This document shows positions 4,887 to 8,482 of a DNA stretch of 8,482 nt, one piece after another (position 1 is the stretch's first letter; each line of letters starts with the position of its first letter). The translations under genes and the position numbers were made by a program. Source of the DNA: Chloroflexia bacterium (GTDB taxonomy: Bacteria; Chloroflexota; Chloroflexia; Thermomicrobiales; UBA6265); NCBI GenBank assembly GCA_013698495.1, contig JACCUV010000005.1, positions 1-8,482 of the forward strand. The letters are read 5' to 3'. The notes beneath the pieces are model-generated. The model searched no databases. It saw nothing but the letters and a program-made list of their open reading frames with translations, and had not been told where the DNA came from.

Positions 4887-5951
4887 TTGATTGCAGAACA
4901 AACCCATCCGCTCTTGTTCGGCCTCTTCGACATCATGCAAATCGATCCCCTCTCAGGATACGAGTTGCCAATGATGTTCTCCGAGCGATTTGCCGACCTG
5001 GCCTATGCCGACGAGCTCGGCTTCGACGTCGCGTTCACGGCCGAACGTCACTTCATGCCGCAATTCGCCGCGTCCTCGGCCACGGCCTGGGTCGCGGCCG
5101 CCAGTCAACGCACCTCCAGGATGCGGCTGGGCGTGATGGGCTACACGCTGCCGATCAAGGCCCCGGTCGAACTGGCCGAAGACGTTGCGGTGCTGGACTT
5201 GTTGACGAGCGGCCGACTGGAGATTGGTTTCGGAACCGGGCATCGTGTTGAAGAACTCATCGCCCTCGGCGTCGATCCCGCGCAGCGGATTGTTCTCTTC
5301 CAGGAACGGCTCGCCCTGCTCAAGGCGTTGTGGTCTGGCGGAGGAGTCTCGTTCGAGCGCGGCGACATCCGGGTCCGCGACGTCAAAGTCTCGCCGCTCT
5401 CTGTGCAAGAACCGCACCCGCCCCTGTGGTTCGCCGGAACGGAACCGATCGCGGCCCGATGGATGGGCGAAAACGGATTGGGCCTGGCGGTTGGATTCAA
5501 ACCATCCGAGCAGTTGACTCCGGCGATCGCCGCCTTCCTCAAGGGGCGCGCCTCACGTTCCGCGGAATTCGCCGAAACCGAACCACCCCGGCCGCTCGGC
5601 AGTATTGCCCTGATGCGCTCGGTGATTGTCGGTGAATCTGACGAACGAGTGCGCAACGAGGTGATCGACGACCTGCTTCGACTCGAAGAAGCGATCAAGG
5701 GACCACAGGCTTTGGGCAGCCGCGCGGATCGCCGCCGGGCCGCGGACGAACAGTTTGCGACGATGATCGCTTCGGAAACGATGATCGCGGGCAGCGCCGA
5801 AACCGTGGCCGCGAGCATCCAGCAGCGTCGGCGACAACTGCGGTTCGACCTCTTCCTGGCCAATGTGCACGCCACCGGCGCCAGTTCCGAGCGGATCCGG
5901 ACGACGCTCGACCTGCTGGCCGGACCGGTTCGGGAACAACTCAGCACGTAG
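4887..5951 (+). CDS. LLM class (luciferase-like) flavin-dependent oxidoreductase
   Basis: A 354-residue protein of the bacterial-luciferase TIM-barrel family. Features are F-G-L-F-D (11-15) on the first strand, E-L-G-F-D-V-A-F-T-A-E-R-H-F (43-56; the common form is 'W.aEhHf'), L-G-V-M-G-Y-T-L-P (81-89) and V-L-D-L-L-T-S-G-R-L-E-I-G-F-G-T-G (102-118), the standard 'lD.lS.GR...G.G.G' flavin-phosphate region. P-P-L-W-F-A-G-T follows in the C-terminal half. Such enzymes use FMNH2 or F420 to oxidise small substrates; cofactor and substrate are not readable here. The start is TTG 4887 with GAAGGA upstream. In-frame TTG 4914 and ATG 4935 are alternatives, but 4935 would cut the first strand. It follows the small transcript and terminator, which could control it. 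Confidence 0.9.
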   Translation: MIAEQTHPLLFGLFDIMQIDPLSGYELPMMFSERFADLAYADELGFDVAFTAERHFMPQFAASSATAWVAAASQRTSRMRLGVMGYTLPIKAPVELAEDVAVLDLLTSGRLEIGFGTGHRVEELIALGVDPAQRIVLFQERLALLKALWSGGGVSFERGDIRVRDVKVSPLSVQEPHPPLWFAGTEPIAARWMGENGLGLAVGFKPSEQLTPAIAAFLKGRASRSAEFAETEPPRPLGSIALMRSVIVGESDERVRNEVIDDLLRLEEAIKGPQALGSRADRRRAADEQFATMIASETMIAGSAETVAASIQQRRRQLRFDLFLANVHATGASSERIRTTLDLLAGPVREQLST

Positions 5952-6013
5952 CCGTCGACTCGCTCGCTGCTCTGTGCAAGGCAGACTGGCACTTCCGCAC
6001 CCCACGGGCAGTC

Positions 6014-6158
6014 ATGTTGAGCGCCAGCGAAACATCGGTCCCGCTGGAGACGCGCGAAGCGCTTCCGACGAAGTCGGTGTGTGAGCACGCTTCCCGAAAA
6101 CGTCCGCTGACGCGGACCGGCTTCGCCGGGAGACTCTTCTTTCGTCAGAGTGACGGTT
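6014..6158. repeat. Structured intergenic repeat, copy 2, with adjoining hairpins
   Basis: This fills most of the 309-bp gap between the flavin monooxygenase and the L25 gene. It opens with a TCATGTTGAGCGCCAGCGAA-type element (ATGTT 6014-6018 pairs AACAT 6031-6035). Next come the blocks shared with 340-464: CGACGAAGTCGG (6066-6077), GCACGCTT (6085-6092), CGCTGACGCGGACCGG (6105-6120) and GACGGTT (6152-6158). Local hairpins include CCGAC-GAA-GTCGG, GTCCGC-TGAC-GCGGAC (6102-6117), CCGGC-TTC-GCCGG (6117-6129) and ACTCT/AGAGT (6133-6137 with 6147-6151). Many of the loops are GAA or TTC. Confidence 0.65.
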
Positions 6159-6185
6159 GGAGGAGTGTTAATCAAGAGTTGGCCA

Positions 6186-6199
6186 CAGTAGCACTACTG
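6186..6199. repeat. 14-bp inverted repeat CAGTAG-CA-CTACTG
   Basis: Perfect 6-bp arms around a 2-base centre, lying between repeat copy 2 and the L25 terminator. The loop is too short for a good RNA hairpin, so it looks more like a protein-binding dyad or a chance palindrome. Confidence 0.35.
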
Positions 6200-6209
6200 G
6201 GCGTGAGAA

Positions 6210-6239
6210 ACTCCCGGTCGACAACTGGCGACCGGGAGT
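6210..6239 (-). terminator. Terminator of the L25 gene
   Basis: A perfect 11-bp stem, ACTCCCGGTCG (6210-6220) with CGACCGGGAGT (6229-6239), and an 8-base loop. On the minus strand it lies about 20 bases after the rplY stop and is followed by TTTCT, a short U-tract. On the plus strand only CTTCG follows, so minus-strand use is preferred. Confidence 0.7.
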
Positions 6240-6260
6240 CTTCGTGAGAGCCGGCGGACG

Positions 6261-6926
6261 TTATTCCTTGTCGTCGGACTCGGAATCGTCATCGGTCGAT
6301 TCACCGTCGGCGTCTTCGCCTTCAGCGCCTTCAACGTCTTCGCCCTCTGCCTCTTCCGCGGCCTCTTCCGCCTCTTCCGCGGCCTCAGGAACGAGTGAGG
6401 CGATCAACTCTTCGGGATTGGTGATCAGGATCACATTGTCCGGAAGCGTCAGGTCGCTGAAGTGAATTGCGTCGCCCACGGCCAGCAGACCGGAAATGTC
6501 GACATCGAGCTGATGCGGTAAGTTGGCCGGCAGGGCCTCGACTTCGGCTTCGGTCTGCACGGTCTGCAGCACACCGGCGTGTTGGGCCGGGTGGTGTAGG
6601 ACAATCGGCACGAACTGACGCAAAACGGCGGTCATGTTCGGTGCGAAAAAATCGACGTGCAGCGGCGCGCGGCTCACCGGATCGATTTGGACCTCGCGAA
6701 TCAGCACTGGCTGCTTGCCACCGTCCCATTCCAGGGAAAGGATCGTCGAGTGGCCATTTTGTTGAAAGAACTTCTCAAAATCGCGCCGGTTCACCGAAAC
6801 CGAAACGTTCTCGCTGACAACCGGACCGTACACAACACCGGGCACAAGACCTTCGCGACGCAGTCGCTTGACCTTCTTGCCGATGATGTCCCGCGGTTCG
6901 GCCCTCAGAATCACCCCATCGGACAT
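6261..6926 (-). CDS. rplY: 50S ribosomal protein L25 / general stress protein Ctc
   Basis: A 221-residue two-domain L25 of the TL5/CTC type. The N-terminal 5S-rRNA-binding beta-barrel (about 1-92) starts L-R-A-E-P-R-D-I-I-G-K-K-V-K-R-L-R-R-E-G-L-V-P-G-V-V-Y-G in pattern, with the family's 'G...a.rLR.eG.vPaVvYG' signature. The stretch Q-I-D-P-V-S-R-A-P-L-H-V-D-F (81-94) marks the junction, and the CTC domain runs to about 179. A strongly acidic tail (about 180-221, rich in Glu, Asp, Ala and Gly) follows and is longer than in most homologues. The start is ATG 6926-6924 with AGGAG about 10 bases upstream. It is a single gene with its own promoter (7037-7045) and terminator. It binds 5S rRNA in the central protuberance of the 50S subunit. 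Confidence 0.95.
   Translation of the reverse strand: MSDGVILRAEPRDIIGKKVKRLRREGLVPGVVYGPVVSENVSVSVNRRDFEKFFQQNGHSTILSLEWDGGKQPVLIREVQIDPVSRAPLHVDFFAPNMTAVLRQFVPIVLHHPAQHAGVLQTVQTEAEVEALPANLPHQLDVDISGLLAVGDAIHFSDLTLPDNVILITNPEELIASLVPEAAEEAEEAAEEAEGEDVEGAEGEDADGESTDDDSESDDKE
6349..6386. repeat. Short tandem repeat coding the acidic tail of L25
   Basis: Three GCCTCTTCCG-like units in close succession (6349-6360, 6361-6370, 6371-6386) encode the A-E-E-A-E-E-A-A-E-E-A-E stretch on the minus strand. Units of 10-16 bases would allow slippage, so tail length may vary between strains. Confidence 0.6.
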
Positions 6927-7010
6927 GACGAGTTGGCTCCTACTTCCTGGCGCCGTTGCGGACGCCGTTCAATCGATTCGCGGGACCGGGCTTGGGCACA
7001 CCACGAAAAT

Positions 7011-7027
7011 CGCGCCAATGTGGCGCG
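7011..7027 (-). promoter_or_regulatory. 5'-end hairpin in the L25 leader
   Basis: CGCGCC-AATGT-GGCGCG forms a 6-bp GC stem. On the minus strand it would begin within a few bases of the predicted transcription start (~7030) and is followed by ATTTTCG. It may be a stabilising 5' hairpin or a weak attenuator. Confidence 0.35.
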
Positions 7028-7036
7028 GAATTAGCA

Positions 7037-7045
7037 AGTCTACCA
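7037..7045 (-). promoter_or_regulatory. Extended -10 promoter of the L25 gene
   Basis: The minus strand reads TGGTAGACT, fitting TGnTAnnnT, with a weak -35 (GTGAGT, 16-bp spacer to TAGACT). It predicts a leader of about 105 bases before the ATG. Confidence 0.45.
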
Positions 7046-7278
7046 TTCGCGCCAGGCGACTCACCATCCGAAACTGCGCATCCCGGTTTGGGGAACCGCA
7101 CGCTGGTGTCGCGTTGGCGCCGAGCGGCAGCCGGTGACCCTGATTCGTGCGGATGGTGCAGCCGGGCCATGCTTCGTTTCAAAGCCTGGAAATCGCAGGT
7201 TTGCGCGGTCACTTCGTCAAATGCCGTGAGGAGGCGCATAATACGGTTTGTCAACAATCGATTAATGTGCGTGCATCC

Positions 7279-7308
7279 TTGACCTGGACGCGCGCGGACC
7301 CGTAGCAT
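7279..7308 (+). promoter_or_regulatory. Candidate promoter of the ABC permease operon
   Basis: -35 TTGACC (7279-7284), 18-bp spacer, -10 TAGCAT (7303-7308). It predicts a start near 7315 and an untranslated leader of about 210 bases. Confidence 0.4.
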
Positions 7309-7332
7309 TCTGGCGATTTCCAGTACGATTCT

Positions 7333-7416
7333 ATCGTCGCATGCTGCGTCAATGGAGAATAAACCGCCATCGTCTCGATCTGACGTCCACTTCCGGCATG
7401 GGTCGATCGTCGCATG
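7333..7416. repeat. Pair of ATCGTCGCATG direct repeats in the permease leader
   Basis: ATCGTCGCATG occurs at 7333-7343 and 7406-7416, start-to-start distance 73 bases (about seven helical turns). Both lie between the candidate promoter and the permease start, so they could be regulator sites or leader-RNA elements. Confidence 0.35.
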
Positions 7417-7523
7417 GACCGTTTCAGACGGACGATGAACGTTGAATCGGTGTTCCGTGACAGGTGGCCCTGAACGATGACCAAACGGGACGTCACGCAG
7501 TTCCCACGAAACAGGAGGCCGTG

Positions 7524-8471
7524 ATGGGCCGGTATCTGATCCGCCGTTTAATGATTTCCGCGGTCACCTTGGTCGCAATCAGCATGATCATCTATTCGAT
7601 CCTGTACCTCGCGCCCGGCGATCCGCTCGGTGGATTGGCCACCAATCCGAACGTCTCCCCCGCAGTCAGGGAGCAGATTCGCGAAAGCTGGGGTCTCAAC
7701 GACCCGCTCTACATCCAGTACTTCAAGTGGGCCAAGTCGTACTTCTTCGATTTCAACTGGGGCCAGTCGATCATCTCCCGCGTGCCGGTCCGGGACTATG
7801 TGTTCGACCGGGTTGGCGTGACGCTGCAAATCGTGGGCATCGCCTACCTGATTGGTGTCTTGATCGCGATTCCAGTCGGTGTCATTTCCGCGCTCAAGCA
7901 GTACTCGTGGTTCGACAACGTGGCGACGACGTTCGCGTTCATCGGTTTCAGCATTCCGACCTTCTTCTCCGGTCTGCTCCTGATTCTGCTCTTCAGCGTC
8001 AAGCTCGATTGGCTCAATTTCGTGTACGACAGTACTGAAACCGAGTTTTGGGCGATCGTGAATCAATCGATCATGCCAATCACTGTCCTGGCCCTGTTTG
8101 GGTCCGCGCAACTGACGCGCTTCGTGCGCGCCTCAATGTTGGAAACGATTAATCAGGATTACGTGCGGACTGCCCGCGCCAAGGGCCTGCGCGAACGTTG
8201 GGTCGTTTTTCGACACGTCATGCGCAACGCCATGATTCCAGTGGTCACGATCATTGCCCTTCAGTTGCCGGCGGTGCTCGGCGGCGCGGTGATCACCGAG
8301 CAAATCTTCCGTGTGCCGGGTGTCGGTCGGGCGTTGATTGATGGAATCCTTTCAAAGGATGTGCCGGTGGTGATGGCGATCACCTTTGGCGTTTCGATTC
8401 TCGTCGTCTTGTCCAACGTGATCGCGGACATCCTGTATGCGCTGCTCGACCCGCGAATTAAATACACGTAA
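7524..8471 (+). CDS. ABC transporter permease, DppB/OppB (peptide/nickel) family
   Basis: A 315-residue inner-membrane protein, normal for this family. It starts M-G-R-Y-L-I-R-R-L (typical basic start before helix 1, about 9-30), followed by the periplasmic A-P-G-D-P-L-G motif and R-E-Q-I-R-E-S-W-G-L-N-D-P-L-Y-I-Q-Y, both hallmarks of DppB-like permeases. Five more hydrophobic segments follow. The coupling helix (EAA loop) is D-Y-V-R-T-A-R-A-K-G-L-R-E-R-W-V-V-F-R-H-V, which contacts the ATPase subunit. The end, D-I-L-Y-A-L-L-D-P-R-I-K-Y, is also canonical. The start is ATG 7524 with AGGAGG 5 bases upstream. The in-frame GTG at 7521 and ATG 7464 are rejected for spacing and lack of homology. 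No substrate-binding protein precedes it here, so the substrate (di/oligopeptide, sugar oligomer or nickel) is open. Confidence 0.95.
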   Translation: MGRYLIRRLMISAVTLVAISMIIYSILYLAPGDPLGGLATNPNVSPAVREQIRESWGLNDPLYIQYFKWAKSYFFDFNWGQSIISRVPVRDYVFDRVGVTLQIVGIAYLIGVLIAIPVGVISALKQYSWFDNVATTFAFIGFSIPTFFSGLLLILLFSVKLDWLNFVYDSTETEFWAIVNQSIMPITVLALFGSAQLTRFVRASMLETINQDYVRTARAKGLRERWVVFRHVMRNAMIPVVTIIALQLPAVLGGAVITEQIFRVPGVGRALIDGILSKDVPVVMAITFGVSILVVLSNVIADILYALLDPRIKYT

Positions 8472-8482
8472 TGCTCGGCGAG
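8471..8482 (+). CDS. Start of the next operon gene (probable DppC-type permease), truncated
   Basis: ATG 8471-8473 overlaps the permease stop as TAATG and continues M-L-G-E to the window edge. DppB genes are usually followed directly by DppC, so a second permease is expected, but only four codons are visible and there is no separate ribosome site. Translational coupling is likely. Confidence 0.4.

Larger units (their letters stand above)
6927..7523. other. 597-bp region without a credible gene
   Basis: Holds the leader and promoter of the L25 gene on the left and the leader and promoter of the ABC permease on the right. Open frames exist on both strands (for example 6940-7308 minus and 6956-7282 plus), but they overlap each other, lack good ribosome sites and have no protein-like pattern. 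No tRNA, CRISPR array or copy of the window's repeats was found. G+C appears lower around 7230-7270 (CATAATACGG, AACAATCGATTAATG). Confidence 0.6.

Noticed and set aside
4506..4940. 144-residue minus-strand open frame across the intergenic region
   Set aside because: It contains F-R-Q-A-Q-G-R-L-G, a typical translation artefact of the REP-like hairpin, and it crosses the terminator.
6244..6465. Ser-rich plus-strand frame opposite the L25 tail
   Set aside because: It is the antisense shadow of the Glu/Asp/Ala-rich tail and has no ribosome site.
6940..7308. 122-residue open frame on the minus strand
   Set aside because: No ribosome site, overlaps an opposite-strand open frame, and the composition is not protein-like. 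It overlaps the expected L25 promoter.
1..8482. CRISPR array, insertion sequence or toxin-antitoxin pair
   Set aside because: No evenly spaced direct repeats, transposase motifs or paired small ORFs of that type were seen on either strand.

Overview
The window is about 8.5 kb of GC-rich bacterial chromosome (roughly 60% G+C by eye). It carries single genes and short operons on both strands, with moderately long intergenic gaps holding dispersed hairpin repeats. GTG and TTG starts, a PimA-like glycosyltransferase next to a CDP-alcohol phosphatidyltransferase, and a 'TGCCCTGAGCTTGTCGAA'-type intergenic hairpin together suggest a Chloroflexota (Thermomicrobia-like) organism. An actinobacterial relative is the main alternative. 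This assignment is inference; no rRNA or other marker is present.

Layout. 1-269: 3' end of an MBL-fold hydrolase. 270-503: intergenic, with the first copy of a structured repeat (340-464). 504-896 (-): small VOC/glyoxalase-fold protein. 1014-3099 (+): GT4 glycosyltransferase, CDP-alcohol phosphatidyltransferase and a 69-residue one-helix membrane protein, probably an envelope phospholipid operon. 3110-3487 (-): fluoride channel CrcB, convergent with that operon and divergent from 3618-4502 (+), a carbon-nitrogen hydrolase of the Nit type. 4503-4886: a nested REP-like hairpin, then a self-contained mini transcription unit. 4887-5951 (+): luciferase-like flavin monooxygenase. 5952-6260: second copy of the structured repeat and the terminator of the next gene. 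6261-6926 (-): ribosomal protein L25/Ctc with a long acidic tail. 6927-7523: long gene-poor promoter region. 7524-8471 (+): DppB/OppB-type ABC permease, with the next gene apparently starting at 8471 through a TAATG overlap.

The most unusual item is at 4593-4800. A TTGACG-N17-TACCGT promoter has a perfect 12-bp palindrome overlapping its spacer. It is followed by a Shine-Dalgarno run of 12 bases complementary to the usual 16S rRNA 3' end, a 16-codon ORF, and a 14-bp GCGA-loop terminator. It looks like a real, regulated small transcript encoding a micropeptide or leader peptide, and it matches no family I recognise. The second notable item is the pair of intergenic elements (340-464 and 6066-6158). 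They share collinear blocks, and one hairpin stem has two compensatory base-pair changes, so the element appears to be conserved at the level of structure.

Working links: the glycosyltransferase and CDP-alcohol phosphatidyltransferase could make and mannosylate a phosphatidylinositol-type lipid. The remaining genes (CrcB, Nit hydrolase, LLM oxidoreductase, L25, ABC permease) look like independent housekeeping or accessory units.
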